Origin: Clostridium sp. CAG:354_28_25 | Lineage (GTDB): Bacteria; Bacillota; Clostridia; TANB77; CAG-508 | Reading direction: 5' to 3' | Assembly: GCA_001915925.1 (NCBI GenBank) | Contig: MNRL01000014.1 | Span: 206,926-270,925 of the forward strand | DNA: 64,000 bases | Shown: positions 52,550 to 61,986 of the stretch, one piece after another | How the letters are laid out: every line of letters begins with the position of its first letter | How positions within the stretch are numbered: position 1 is the first letter of the stretch | Program-made: the position numbers and the translations under genes | The notes under the pieces: model-generated | What the model saw: only the letters and a program-made list of their open reading frames with translations | What the model was told of the DNA's origin: nothing | The model's database searches: none

Positions 52550-53098
52550 TTAAACTGTCATAATTTCTTTTTCTTTTCCATCTGTTAATTTATCTATTTC
52601 ATCTATGTTTTTATCTGTTATTTTTTGAATATTATCTTCTGCCATTTTTAACTCATCTTCTGTTATTTCAGAATTTTTTTGCATTGCTTTAAATTCATCT
52701 ATTCCATCTCTTCTTATAGAACGTATAGCAACTTTTGCATCTTCTCCCATTTTTTTAACTTCTTTTACTAATTCTTTTCTTCTTTCTTCGTTTAATTCTG
52801 GGAAGTTTAATCTTATTAACTTTCCATCATTATTTGGATTTATTCCTAAATCTGATGTTAATATTGCTTTTTCTATTTCTTTTAATGCACTAGCATCCCA
52901 TGGTTGAATTACAATTAATCTTGCTTCTGGTACAGAAATTCCTGCTATTTGATTTATCGGTGTTGGTGTACCATAATAATCTATTTTTATCTTATTTAAA
53001 ACTGCTGGGTTTGCTCTTCCAGCTCTTATTTCTGCTAAATTTTCCTTATACACACTTATTGTTTTACCCATTTTTTCTTCTATTCTACTATAATCCAT
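52550..53098 (-). CDS. frr: Ribosome recycling factor
   Basis: A 182-residue protein of typical length, starting MDYSRIEEKMGKTISVYKENLAEIRAGRANPAVL, with the beta domain YYGTPTPINQIAGISVPEARLIVIQPWD and a C-terminal coiled coil (EERRKELVKEVKKMGEDAKVAIRSIRRDG). With EF-G it splits post-termination ribosomes. It normally follows pyrH closely; here 119 nt containing a dispersed palindrome separate the two. Confidence 0.97.
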   Translation of the reverse strand: MDYSRIEEKMGKTISVYKENLAEIRAGRANPAVLNKIKIDYYGTPTPINQIAGISVPEARLIVIQPWDASALKEIEKAILTSDLGINPNNDGKLIRLNFPELNEERRKELVKEVKKMGEDAKVAIRSIRRDGIDEFKAMQKNSEITEDELKMAEDNIQKITDKNIDEIDKLTDGKEKEIMTV

Positions 53099-53129
53099 CT
53101 TAATCTCTCCTTTTTTTATTTTGAACTTT

Positions 53130-53156
53130 GAACTTTAGGGACGGAGCTTAAAGTTC
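53130..53156. repeat. Dispersed palindromic repeat, copy 7
   Basis: GAACTTTAGGGACGGAGCTT then AAAGTTC, 27 bp, between pyrH and frr. It is the reverse complement of the copy at 44425, base for base. Confidence 0.8.
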
Positions 53157-53217
53157 AAAGTTTATGTTGACTTTCCTTTAAATACCGTCTTAAAAGTTTA
53201 ATTTTTAATCTTATTTA

Positions 53218-53928
53218 TTATTTTACTATTGTTCCTATTTTCTCTCCTTTGGCAGCTTTTACAATATTGTTTGGATCATCTATTCCAAAAACTACTAAAG
53301 GTATATTATTATCCCTACATAAAGATGTTGCTGTAGAGTCCATTACTTTTAAATCTTTATTTAAAATATCTAAATATGTAATTTCATCATATTTTACCGC
53401 ATTTTTATCTATTTCTGGATCTGCAGAATACACAGCATCTATTGATTTTCCTAATAATATTACATCTGCATCTATTTCTGCTGCTCTTAAAGCTGCTGCT
53501 GTATCTGTTGTAAAATATGGATTACCTGTACCACAAGCAAATATTACAATTCTTCCTCTTTCTAAATGTTTAATTGCTTTTCTTTTTATATATGGCTCCG
53601 CAATTTCTCTCATTTCTATTGCTGTTTGAACTCTTGTATACACACCTCTTGCTTCTAAAGCATCTTGAAGCGCTAAACCATTCATTGCTGTAGCTAACAT
53701 TCCCATATAATCTGCTGTAGTTCTTTCCATTTCGTGACCATATCTTCCTCTCCAGAAGTTTCCTCCACCAACAACCACTGCTATTTGTATTCCTAAATTA
53801 GAAACTTCTTTTATGGCATCACATAAATTTCCCACTACTTTTGCATCTATTCCTGTTTTCTTTTCACCTGCAAGTACTTCTCCACTTAACTTTAGTAGTA
53901 CTCTTTTGTAGGGTTTATTACTTTCCAA
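53218..53928 (-). CDS. pyrH: Uridylate kinase
   Basis: A 236-residue amino-acid-kinase-fold enzyme. RVLLKLSGEVLAG, VVVGGGNFWRGR, TADYMGMLATAMNGLAL, FACGTGNPYFTTDTAAALRAAEI and a C-terminal nucleotide segment (MDSTATSLCRDNNIPLVVFGI) are the family blocks. It phosphorylates UMP to UDP for pyrimidine and cell-wall nucleotide supply and is usually controlled by GTP and UTP. In most Bacillota rpsB-tsf lie upstream; here a plus-strand acyl-CoA synthetase gene is divergent instead. Confidence 0.97.
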   Translation of the reverse strand: MESNKPYKRVLLKLSGEVLAGEKKTGIDAKVVGNLCDAIKEVSNLGIQIAVVVGGGNFWRGRYGHEMERTTADYMGMLATAMNGLALQDALEARGVYTRVQTAIEMREIAEPYIKRKAIKHLERGRIVIFACGTGNPYFTTDTAAALRAAEIDADVILLGKSIDAVYSADPEIDKNAVKYDEITYLDILNKDLKVMDSTATSLCRDNNIPLVVFGIDDPNNIVKAAKGEKIGTIVK

Positions 53929-54185
53929 CTTTATACACTCTCCTTGCTTATTTAATTGACATGCCTGTTTCTTTCGGCAATTATTTTAGCAAGCTTATTC
54001 TATCATATAATTTTATGAATTTGTATAATTTTTTAATATTTTCTTAATTTTATTATTAATAAATATTATATGTGTGTAGAAAAATGTAGAATTATATATC
54101 TTTTTGTAACTGACTAGCTGGTTGTTATATCTTGCTTATTTTGTTCAATTGTAATATCATTACATGTATAAATCGGGAGGTATAT

Positions 54186-55922
54186 ATGGAAAAAAAGAGT
54201 TTAGCAGAAAAATTAAAGAAAAAATATCATAAAGCTCTAGAAGTAACAGATTTAAAAGATTTGTTATATAAGTCTACTACTAGATACACAAGAAGAGCTG
54301 CTTTTAAATTAAAAGATAAAATTGGAAATATTTATAAAGTGACATATGAAAAGTTTAAGCAAGATGTTATGGCTTTAGGAACATCTTTAATTAATCTTGG
54401 ATTAAAAGATGAATATATAGCTGTTACTGGTAAAAACAGTTATAATTGGGCAGTATCATATTTAGCTGCTACAATTATTGGAATCGTTGTTCCAATTGAT
54501 AAAGAATTAAAATCAGAAGAGATAATAAATTTCTTAAATGTATCTTCTTCTAAGGCAATACTTGGTGATGATAAATATATTACTGAATTAATTTCAAAAA
54601 AGGCTGAAATAACTAATAAAAACACTTTGTTTATCAATTTTAATTCTGAAAAAGATACAAATACTTATATGTCTTATTCTTTGCTTTTGGATGCAGGTTA
54701 TAATCAATTAGAAGAAGGCAACAAAGATTTCGATAATATAAAAATCGACCCTGATGCAATGAAGATTCTTATTTTCACATCTGGAACTACTGGAAATGCC
54801 AAAGGGGTTTGTTTATCACATAAAAATATTGTATCTAATATAATGTCAACTTTTGGTATTGTAAAAGTAAAAAGAAGTGATCAAGTTCTTTCAATCTTAC
54901 CTTTACACCATACTTATGAATGTACTTTAGGATTTCTACTTGTAATTTATAGTGGTGGTTGTATTAGTTATTGTGAAGGACTTCGTCATATTACAAATAA
55001 TATTCTAGAATTTAAACCAACAGTTATTTTATGTGTGCCTTTACTTTTAGAAAAAATGTATAAAAAAATAGAAGCTACTGTTAGAAAATCTTTACCTGAA
55101 AAATATGCTAACATGGAAGGTGACGTAATTGCTAACCTACCTTTAATTATTAAAAAGATAGTTAAAACTAAAGTTAAAAATTCTCTTGGTGGTAGATTAA
55201 GAGCATTTATAGTTGGTGCCGCACCTTTAAGTCCAGATGTTATAACTTCTTATAAAAATTTGGATATAAAGTCTATACAAGGTTATGGGCTTACAGAATG
55301 TTCACCTTTAGTTGCTGGAAATAATGATTTTTATATTAACCCAGATGCTGTAGGGTTACCTATTCCAAACGTTTCATATAAAATTGATAAACCAGATAGT
55401 TCTGGTGTTGGAGAAATACTTGTAAAAGGTCCTAATGTAATGCTTGGTTATTATGAAGATGAGGCTGGAACAGCCAAAGTATTAAAAGATGGCTGGTTCC
55501 ATACTGGCGACTTAGGTAGAGTTGATGATGATGGCTGGCTATATATTACCGGAAGATTAAAAACTGTAATAGTTACTCAAAATGGAAAAAATATTTATCC
55601 TGAAGAAATCGAACATTATCTAAATGAAAACCCATTAATTTCTGAATCTTTAGTAACTGGCCTTCCTGATGATAAAGATGAAGAAGTATATGTTAATGCT
55701 CAAATCTTCCCAAATATTGATGCTATAAAAGAATATTTAAAGGTTTCTATTCCTCAAAAAGAAGAAATCTTTGCTGTTATTAAAGATATCGTTGCTAGCG
55801 TTAATAAAAAATTACCAAATTATAAACATATTAAATCTTTTATTATTAAAGATGAAGAATTTGAAAAAACTACTACTCAAAAGATTAAAAGATTTGGTAA
55901 AAATGTTGAAAATAATAAATAA
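54186..55922 (+). CDS. AMP-forming acyl-CoA synthetase (long-chain type)
   Basis: A 578-residue ANL-superfamily ligase. ATP loop FTSGTTGNAKGVCLSH, then LPLHHTYECTLGFLL, the adenine site SIQGYGLTECSPLVAGN, and DGWFHTGDLGRVDDDGWLYITGRLKTVIVTQNGKNIYPEEIE for the hinge and catalytic-Lys region. The LPLHHTYE motif fits long-chain fatty acid CoA ligases of anaerobic Firmicutes. It would activate exogenous fatty acids, or another carboxylate, at the membrane. GGGAGG lies 7 nt before the ATG at 54186, overriding the longer frame. Its stop is followed by a terminator at 56007. Monocistronic. Confidence 0.9.
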   Translation: MEKKSLAEKLKKKYHKALEVTDLKDLLYKSTTRYTRRAAFKLKDKIGNIYKVTYEKFKQDVMALGTSLINLGLKDEYIAVTGKNSYNWAVSYLAATIIGIVVPIDKELKSEEIINFLNVSSSKAILGDDKYITELISKKAEITNKNTLFINFNSEKDTNTYMSYSLLLDAGYNQLEEGNKDFDNIKIDPDAMKILIFTSGTTGNAKGVCLSHKNIVSNIMSTFGIVKVKRSDQVLSILPLHHTYECTLGFLLVIYSGGCISYCEGLRHITNNILEFKPTVILCVPLLLEKMYKKIEATVRKSLPEKYANMEGDVIANLPLIIKKIVKTKVKNSLGGRLRAFIVGAAPLSPDVITSYKNLDIKSIQGYGLTECSPLVAGNNDFYINPDAVGLPIPNVSYKIDKPDSSGVGEILVKGPNVMLGYYEDEAGTAKVLKDGWFHTGDLGRVDDDGWLYITGRLKTVIVTQNGKNIYPEEIEHYLNENPLISESLVTGLPDDKDEEVYVNAQIFPNIDAIKEYLKVSIPQKEEIFAVIKDIVASVNKKLPNYKHIKSFIIKDEEFEKTTTQKIKRFGKNVENNK

Positions 55923-56006
55923 ATATTTACAAATATTTATTTTGATGGTATTTTAGATATGTGTGATAAACTATTATGTCATCATAGATAATGACATACT
56001 CCTTTC

Positions 56007-56037
56007 AAAAGCCAACTGCTAAGCAGTTGGCTTTTTA
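56007..56037. terminator. Terminator after the acyl-CoA synthetase gene
   Basis: An 11-bp perfect stem AGCCAACTGCT / AGCAGTTGGCT with TTTTTATTTAT on the plus side and CTTTTG on the minus side. It can also serve lepB from the opposite direction. Confidence 0.85.
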
Positions 56038-56063
56038 TTTATATTTACACGTTTTCACCAAAA

Positions 56064-56129
56064 AAGGGAAAAAAGGAACGTCCCCAAATCCCGGAGGAAT
56101 TTTCCCATATTCCTGCTAGGAACGCCCCA
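56064..56129. repeat. Dispersed palindromic repeat, copy 8
   Basis: A compound unit with GGAACGTCCCC, CCCGGAGG and TAGGAACGCCCC in the gap before lepB. It is the most divergent copy of the GGGACGG/GGAACGTCCC family. Confidence 0.6.
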
Positions 56130-56138
56130 AATTCTTTT

Positions 56139-56768
56139 TTATTCAACTTTTCCAAATTTATCAAATGGCCAGAATCTGAAAAGAACTATACTTTCTATCT
56201 TATCTTGTGGAATACAACCAAATGCTCTACAATCATGACTTTCCGCTCTGTTATCTCCCATTGCAAACACAGTTCCTTCTGGTACTGTAAAATCTACTAA
56301 TAAACCACCTTCGGCTTCTGTTCTTACACTAGAAGATAGATAATCCTCTTCTAATTCTTCTCCATTAATATATACTTTTCCATTTTGAATTTTAACATGT
56401 TCACCTGGTAAGGCAATTACTCTTTTAATATAACTTACTTTTCCTATTTCTAATACATTATGAACAAATTTGTTTTCTGGTTCTTCATACCTTGCAGTTG
56501 GAGATTCTTTAAACTCTGCCTCTGTTAAATAATCTTCAGTTGGTGCCTCAAAAGTTATAATATCTCCTCTTTCTGGTAGTTTATGCGTTAAACGTATTGT
56601 TCTATTTAATATCAATCTTTGACTTTCTATTAATGTTGGCTTCATAGAAACAGATTGAACTTGAGTCGGTGTCATTATGTAATATCGTATCCATAGCCCT
56701 AAAACTACTGCTATAATAATACATATTACCCACTCTAGAATATTTTTTAATTCTTCATTAATATTCAT
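56139..56768 (-). CDS. lepB: Signal peptidase I
   Basis: A 209-residue type I signal peptidase: an N-terminal membrane helix (about residues 11-32), the catalytic Ser in TQVQSVSMKPTL, the catalytic Lys in SYIKRVIALPGEHV, and the GDNRAESHDCRAFGCIPQDKI box. It removes signal peptides from exported proteins such as the wall-anchored protease at 2240. The length and single anchor are typical of Gram-positive enzymes. It lies 27 nt after dapL. Confidence 0.96.
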   Translation of the reverse strand: MNINEELKNILEWVICIIIAVVLGLWIRYYIMTPTQVQSVSMKPTLIESQRLILNRTIRLTHKLPERGDIITFEAPTEDYLTEAEFKESPTARYEEPENKFVHNVLEIGKVSYIKRVIALPGEHVKIQNGKVYINGEELEEDYLSSSVRTEAEGGLLVDFTVPEGTVFAMGDNRAESHDCRAFGCIPQDKIESIVLFRFWPFDKFGKVE

Positions 56769-56795
56769 ATTTTAATAATTGCCTCCTAGCTTATA

Positions 56796-58034
56796 CTAGA
56801 ATTGCAATGTTTCTTTAATTCTCTTCATTGCTTCTTCTGTATTTTTTCTTTCGCCAAATGCTGTTAATCTAAAATACCCTTCTCCGCTTGGTCCAAAACC
56901 AACACCTGGTGTTCCTACAACATTTGCTTTTTCTAATAATAAATCAAAGAAATCCCAAGATTTCATGTTATTTGGTACTTTAAGCCATATATATGGTGAA
57001 TTAATTCCCCCATAATATTCTATACCAACTTCATCTAATCCTTCTCTTATTATCTTCGCATTTTCTAAATAATATTTAATATTTTCTCTTATTTCTTTTT
57101 GTCCTTCTTCTGAATAAATGGCTTCTGCTCCTCTTTGTGTTACATATGATACTCCATTAAATTTTGTACATTGTCTTCTGTTCCACATTTTATTTAAGCT
57201 AACTTCTTCTCCATTACTTGCTTTTACTTTTAATTCTTTTGGAACGATTGTATATGCACATCTTATTCCTGTAAAACCAGCTGTTTTTGAAAAGCTTTTA
57301 AATTCTATTGCTACTTCTTTTGCTCCATCAATTTCATAAATAGTATGTGGAATATCATCTTCTGTTATAAAAGCTTCGTATGCAGCATCATATAAAATAA
57401 TAGAATTATTTTCTTTAGCATATTTCACCCATTTAGCTAATTCTTCTTTTGATATAACTGTTCCTGTTGGATTGTTTGGGAAACATAGATATATCATATC
57501 TGGAACTTCTTTTGGAAGTTCTGGTGTAAAATTATTTTCTGCTGTACATGGTATGTAAATAATTCCTTCATATTTTCCTGTTTCTTCGTTGTATTTACCT
57601 GTTCTTCCAGACATTATATTTGTATCTAAATATACTGGATATACTGGATCTGTTATTGCAACTTTATTATCTACATCAAATAAATCTACAATATTACCAC
57701 AATCACATTTAGCACCATCTGATACAAAAACTTCATCTGGTTCTATTTTTACTCCTCTTTTTTCATAATCATATTTTACTATTGCATTTCTTAAAAAATC
57801 ATATCCTTGTTCTGGACCATAACCTCTAAAAGTATTACTTGCTCCTTCTTCTTCTACTGCTTTTTTCATTTGTTCCAATACTTTAGGAACCAAAGGTTTT
57901 GTTACATCTCCTATTCCTAATTTAATAATTTTTTTATCTGGATGTTCCTCCTGATATTTTGCCACTTTCTTAGCTATCGTAGAAAATAAATAGCTATCTT
58001 GCATTTTTAAAAAATTTTCGTTGATTTTAATCAT
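56796..58034 (-). CDS. dapL: LL-diaminopimelate aminotransferase
   Basis: A 412-residue PLP aminotransferase of class I fold. It shows KIIKLGIGDVTKPL, FRGYGPEQGYDFLRNAI, VSDGAKCDCGNI, the substrate loop YLCFPNNPTGTV, and the PLP lysine in KSFSKTAGFTG. DapL converts tetrahydrodipicolinate directly to LL-2,6-diaminopimelate, bypassing the acylation route; it is used by many Clostridia. dapF at 61041 then makes meso-DAP. Together they show that the organism makes DAP, relevant to MurE specificity. Confidence 0.96.
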   Translation of the reverse strand: MIKINENFLKMQDSYLFSTIAKKVAKYQEEHPDKKIIKLGIGDVTKPLVPKVLEQMKKAVEEEGASNTFRGYGPEQGYDFLRNAIVKYDYEKRGVKIEPDEVFVSDGAKCDCGNIVDLFDVDNKVAITDPVYPVYLDTNIMSGRTGKYNEETGKYEGIIYIPCTAENNFTPELPKEVPDMIYLCFPNNPTGTVISKEELAKWVKYAKENNSIILYDAAYEAFITEDDIPHTIYEIDGAKEVAIEFKSFSKTAGFTGIRCAYTIVPKELKVKASNGEEVSLNKMWNRRQCTKFNGVSYVTQRGAEAIYSEEGQKEIRENIKYYLENAKIIREGLDEVGIEYYGGINSPYIWLKVPNNMKSWDFFDLLLEKANVVGTPGVGFGPSGEGYFRLTAFGERKNTEEAMKRIKETLQF

Positions 58035-58175
58035 TTTTTGCCTCCTAAGAGTCTTTAATTACAGAATTTCTAGTTAGAAATTTCTCTTATTATTTTATAT
58101 TATTTATATGTTTTATTGTCAATAGTATGTACAAAAAAAATAAAAGAGTATATAATGCTGCAAGAGGTGAAACAA

Positions 58176-59675
58176 ATGAAGATTAAAGATATTTTTAATA
58201 ATGTAAACATAATTGAATCTGTTGGTAACTTAGATACAGAAATTAATAATATTTCTTCAGATTCAAGAGTTATAGAAAAAAATGATATGTTTTTTGCAAT
58301 AAAAGGATATGATTTAGACGGAACTAAATTTATAGCTAGTGCTGTTCAAAATGGTGCCTCTGCTATCGTTATTGACGGAACATGCAATATTACAGATTAT
58401 GAAGTACCAGAAAGTGTAGCAGTAATTAAAGTTCCTAATATTCGTCATACACTTGCAGTAGCTAGTTGTAATTTATATGATAATCCATCAAAGAAATTAA
58501 AACTTATAGGAGTTACTGGAACAAAAGGAAAAACTACATCTACGTATATGATTAAATCTATCCTTCAAAAACATGGGCTTAAAGTTGGTTTAATTGGAAG
58601 TATAGCTATATATATTAATGATGAAAAAATAGAAGATTGTGACAGAACAACTGCAGAAAGCTATAAAATTCAAAAGACTTTAGCTATGATGGTTAAAGAA
58701 AACGTTGACATAGTTGTTTTAGAAGTATCTTCACAAGCAATGAAATTAGACAGAGTTGTTGGTTGTGAATTTGATGCAGTTCTATTCACAAATCTTTCCG
58801 AGGATCATATAAGTCCAAAAGAGCACAAAGATATGGAAGACTATTTCGAAGCTAAGCTTTCTTTAGCTAAAATGGCTCCATTTGTAGTATTTAATCTAGA
58901 TAATGAATATACAGCTAGAATTCCAAATCTTTTACCAGATAAAGAATTAAGAAGTTTTGCAATGGATACTAAAGCTGATGTAATGGCAAAGGATTTAAAT
59001 TTAAGTAATACTGGCGTTGATTTTACACTTTGTATGAATAATAAAGAATTCCCTGTAAGAGTTTCTATACCAGGGAAATATATGGTATATAACTGTTTAG
59101 GCGCTATCGGTATTGCAACACATTTTGGAGCTCATATTAGAGATATTCAAGAGGCTTTAAAAGATATTAAAGTATTTGGTAGGAGTGAAGTTGTTCCTAA
59201 TAAATTAGGTCTAAAAATATTAATAGACTACGCTCATACCCCATCTAGCCTACAATCTATTTTGGAAACTGTTAAACCTTACACTAAAGGTAGAGTTATT
59301 TGTACTTGGGGTGTTGGTGGAGACAGAGATTCTAAAAAACGTCCAATAATGGGAGAAATTTCAGGAAAACTCGCAGATTTAACAATACTTACTTCTGACC
59401 AAATTCGTACAGAAGACCCTAATAAAATTCTAGACGATATCGAAGTTGGACTAAAAAAATCTGGTGGTGAATATGTACGTATTTTAAATAGAACTGAAGC
59501 TATTAAATATGCTCTATCTATTGCAACTCCAGATGACATCATCGTACTACCTGGACTTGGAAGCGATTTATATATTGAATATATGCATGTTAAATACCCA
59601 TATGACGAAAGAGTTGTTATTCATGACGCTATAGAAGAAATGATTGCTTCTGGTAAATGGAAACCTGTAGAATAA
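58176..59675 (+). CDS. murE: UDP-N-acetylmuramoyl-tripeptide synthetase (MurE-type ligase)
   Basis: A 499-residue Mur ligase with three domains: N-terminal uridine-nucleotide domain (ISSDSRVIEKNDMFFAIKG), central ATPase with GVTGTKGKTTSTYM and VLEVSSQAMKLDRV, and C-terminal ligase domain (DYAHTPSSLQSIL, WGVGGDRDSKKRPIMGEI). It adds the third residue of the peptidoglycan stem. The specificity box, normally DNPR in meso-DAP enzymes, reads SDQIR here (TSDQIRTEDP): the Arg is kept but the Asn-Pro is lost. meso-DAP is still likely, since dapL and dapF are present. The start at 58176 follows AGAGGTG; the frame extends upstream without a site. Confidence 0.92.
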   Translation: MKIKDIFNNVNIIESVGNLDTEINNISSDSRVIEKNDMFFAIKGYDLDGTKFIASAVQNGASAIVIDGTCNITDYEVPESVAVIKVPNIRHTLAVASCNLYDNPSKKLKLIGVTGTKGKTTSTYMIKSILQKHGLKVGLIGSIAIYINDEKIEDCDRTTAESYKIQKTLAMMVKENVDIVVLEVSSQAMKLDRVVGCEFDAVLFTNLSEDHISPKEHKDMEDYFEAKLSLAKMAPFVVFNLDNEYTARIPNLLPDKELRSFAMDTKADVMAKDLNLSNTGVDFTLCMNNKEFPVRVSIPGKYMVYNCLGAIGIATHFGAHIRDIQEALKDIKVFGRSEVVPNKLGLKILIDYAHTPSSLQSILETVKPYTKGRVICTWGVGGDRDSKKRPIMGEISGKLADLTILTSDQIRTEDPNKILDDIEVGLKKSGGEYVRILNRTEAIKYALSIATPDDIIVLPGLGSDLYIEYMHVKYPYDERVVIHDAIEEMIASGKWKPVE

Positions 59676-59679
59676 GAAA

Positions 59680-59712
59680 AATTTAAGCTGCACTTTTAGT
59701 GCAGCTTTTGAA
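59680..59712. terminator. Bidirectional terminator between murE and folC
   Basis: Stem AAGCTGCACT / AGTGCAGCTT with a TTT loop, TTTTG on the plus side and AAATTTTTC on the minus side, exactly between the convergent stops. Confidence 0.85.
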
Positions 59713-60981
59713 TTATTCTTCATTTATATACTTAATTACATCACCATAAATATAAAAACTTCCTACGATGAAAATTGTGTAATCTTTATACTCATGTAAA
59801 CTCTTTTTTATAGCCTCATTTAAATCTATGGCGCTTACATTTTTTCCATCTAGCCTTATAGCTTCTTTGCTTAAAACTTTGTTATCCCAGTATCTTTCTT
59901 TACTATTGCCATTTGTAAATATATAAATATTATCATCATTTTTTACTAATAGTTTTAATACAGTTTTATAATCTTTAGATTTTAGTAAAGAAATAATAAA
60001 TACTTTTTTAGTATCTTTATAATACATATTAACTGCATTTATAAAATTCTTTATTGCAAGTTCATTATGTCCTCCGTCATATATAACTGTAGGATTTTCA
60101 TGTAGTGTTTCAAATCTCCCTTTGTGTATTACTGTTTCTAATGCTTCTCTTACCTTTTCTTCTGGCAAGTTATATCTGTTTTTCAGAATATCTACTGCTT
60201 CTAAACAAATACTTGCATTATATATTTGAGATTCTCCTTTAAGTTTTATCTTTATATTTTTATATTGCTTATAATCAAAAATTTGAAAATCCTTATTATA
60301 TGAATAATTTTGTATCTCTTTTTTATTTATCAAATGCAATTCGTTATTTTCTTTTGTACATTTATCTATGATAACTTTATCAACACTTTCACTTTGGCTT
60401 ATATAAATTGTAGCTGAATTTTTCTTTATTATTCCTGCTTTTTGAAAAGCGATTTCTTCTAGCGAATTTCCTAAAACATTCATATGGTCATATCCTATGG
60501 AATTAATAATAGAAATTTCAGGATAAATTATATTTGTACAATCATATAACCCTCCCATTCCAACTTCCATAACAACCACATCACATTTTTTGCTTTCAAA
60601 ATACGCTATAGCCATTGTTGTTTCTAGCTCGAATAAAGTAACATTTCTCTCATGAGCTACATTATATTCTTTAACTAATGGATCTATTTTAGTTATAATT
60701 TCTTCCATCTCTTTGTTAGTAATATTTATGTTATTAACACTAATTCTTTCATTATATTTTATTAAATGTGGTGATATAAATTTTCCGACTTTATATCCGC
60801 TTTTTAAAAAGATATTTGTCAACATTTCTGTACAACTACCTTTTCCATTTGTTCCAGCTATATGTATAAATTTTAGTTTTTCTTCCGGATGACCTAATTT
60901 TTCCATAAAGTATTTCATTGCATCTAATGTTGGTCCTTTAGTTCCAGGAAAAAATCCTTGTAAATATTTTTCTACATTCAT
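59713..60981 (-). CDS. folC: Folylpolyglutamate synthase / dihydrofolate synthase
   Basis: A 422-residue Mur-ligase-like enzyme. ATP loop FIHIAGTNGKGSCTEML, then SPHLIKYNERISVN, MEVGMGGLYDCTNII, the folate signature and YDGGHNELAIKNF. It adds glutamate residues to folates (and may also act on dihydropteroate), retaining them in the cell. The start at 60981 is set by TAGGAG; the longer frame has no site. It lies 59 nt after dapF, on the same strand, possibly co-transcribed. Confidence 0.93.
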   Translation of the reverse strand: MNVEKYLQGFFPGTKGPTLDAMKYFMEKLGHPEEKLKFIHIAGTNGKGSCTEMLTNIFLKSGYKVGKFISPHLIKYNERISVNNINITNKEMEEIITKIDPLVKEYNVAHERNVTLFELETTMAIAYFESKKCDVVVMEVGMGGLYDCTNIIYPEISIINSIGYDHMNVLGNSLEEIAFQKAGIIKKNSATIYISQSESVDKVIIDKCTKENNELHLINKKEIQNYSYNKDFQIFDYKQYKNIKIKLKGESQIYNASICLEAVDILKNRYNLPEEKVREALETVIHKGRFETLHENPTVIYDGGHNELAIKNFINAVNMYYKDTKKVFIISLLKSKDYKTVLKLLVKNDDNIYIFTNGNSKERYWDNKVLSKEAIRLDGKNVSAIDLNEAIKKSLHEYKDYTIFIVGSFYIYGDVIKYINEE

Positions 60982-61040
60982 TTTATTTCTCCTATTTTGA
61001 TATCCCATTAGTTTTATCATATTTTACTAATTTTGTATAG

Positions 61041-61886
61041 CTATATGTTTATATTTCCATCATATACTTTTGTTGCAATACCACTCATAATAATATGACC
61101 ATTTTGTTTATTATAATTTAAGTTTAATTCTCCTCCTCTTAATATAGCTTTAACATAACTTGAACATATTCCTTTATAATATGCTATGCAAAATGAAGCA
61201 CACGAACCTGTTCCACACGCATAGGTTTCTCCGACTCCTCTTTCCCATGTTCTAATCTTTAATGTATTTCTACCCAAAGCTTGAACAAATTCTACATTTA
61301 TTTTATTTGGAAAACATTTCATATTTTCAATTGCAGGTCCGTATTTTTCTATATCAATATTTTCTACATTATTTACAAAAATAACTAAATGTGGGTTTCC
61401 CATAGAAACATAGTTTCCTATAAATCTAGTGTCATCCACCTTAATATTAACTGATATTGGAATCCTATAATTATTTTGAACGCTTATATTTTTTATGTCA
61501 TCAAAAATTGGTCTTCCCATATCTACTTCGATTTCGTAAACTTCACCATTTAGTACTTTTAATCTTACACCCTTTACTCCTGCTTTAGTTTCTATGCTTA
61601 TACTCTGTTTATCTATTATTTTGTTATCATAAATATATTTAGCAAAACATCTTATTCCATTTCCGCACATTTCAGCTTCTGATCCATCTTTGTTAAAAAT
61701 TCTCATCTTTATATCTGCTACACTACTTTCTTGTACTAAAATAAGTCCATCTGCTCCAATGCCAAAGTTTCTGTTACACATATATCTAGCTATTTGTGGC
61801 AATTTATTTTCTGCTAATATATTCTCCAAGCTATTTATACATATGTAATCATTACCTAGTCCATGCATTTTAGTAAAAGTAACCAT
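61041..61886 (-). CDS. dapF: Diaminopimelate epimerase
   Basis: A 281-residue two-Cys epimerase. FTKMHGLGNDYICI, the first catalytic Cys in AEMCGNGIRCFAKY, and the second in GETYACGTGSCASF are all present. It converts LL-DAP from DapL into meso-DAP for lysine and peptidoglycan. GGAGGTG lies 5 nt before the ATG at 61886. It follows the terminator at 61945, so it begins a unit that may include folC. Confidence 0.97.
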   Translation of the reverse strand: MVTFTKMHGLGNDYICINSLENILAENKLPQIARYMCNRNFGIGADGLILVQESSVADIKMRIFNKDGSEAEMCGNGIRCFAKYIYDNKIIDKQSISIETKAGVKGVRLKVLNGEVYEIEVDMGRPIFDDIKNISVQNNYRIPISVNIKVDDTRFIGNYVSMGNPHLVIFVNNVENIDIEKYGPAIENMKCFPNKINVEFVQALGRNTLKIRTWERGVGETYACGTGSCASFCIAYYKGICSSYVKAILRGGELNLNYNKQNGHIIMSGIATKVYDGNINI

Positions 61887-61944
61887 ATATACACCTCCAT
61901 ACATTATACATATGTATATTGATGATATTTGGTTACTTACAGTA

Positions 61945-61980
61945 CATAAAAAACAGATGATATTCTAATAAATATCATCT
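61945..61980 (-). terminator. Terminator after the small partner gene
   Basis: Stem AGATGATATT / AATATCATCT with a 6-nt loop, followed on the minus strand by GTTTTTTATG, directly after the stop at 61987. Confidence 0.88.
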
Positions 61981-61986
61981 TCTTTT

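Noticed and set aside
53929..54185. Small RNA or riboswitch in the pyrH / acyl-CoA synthetase gap
   Set aside because: No conserved riboswitch motif or strong hairpin with a T run could be seen; only AT-rich sequence with divergent promoters expected.
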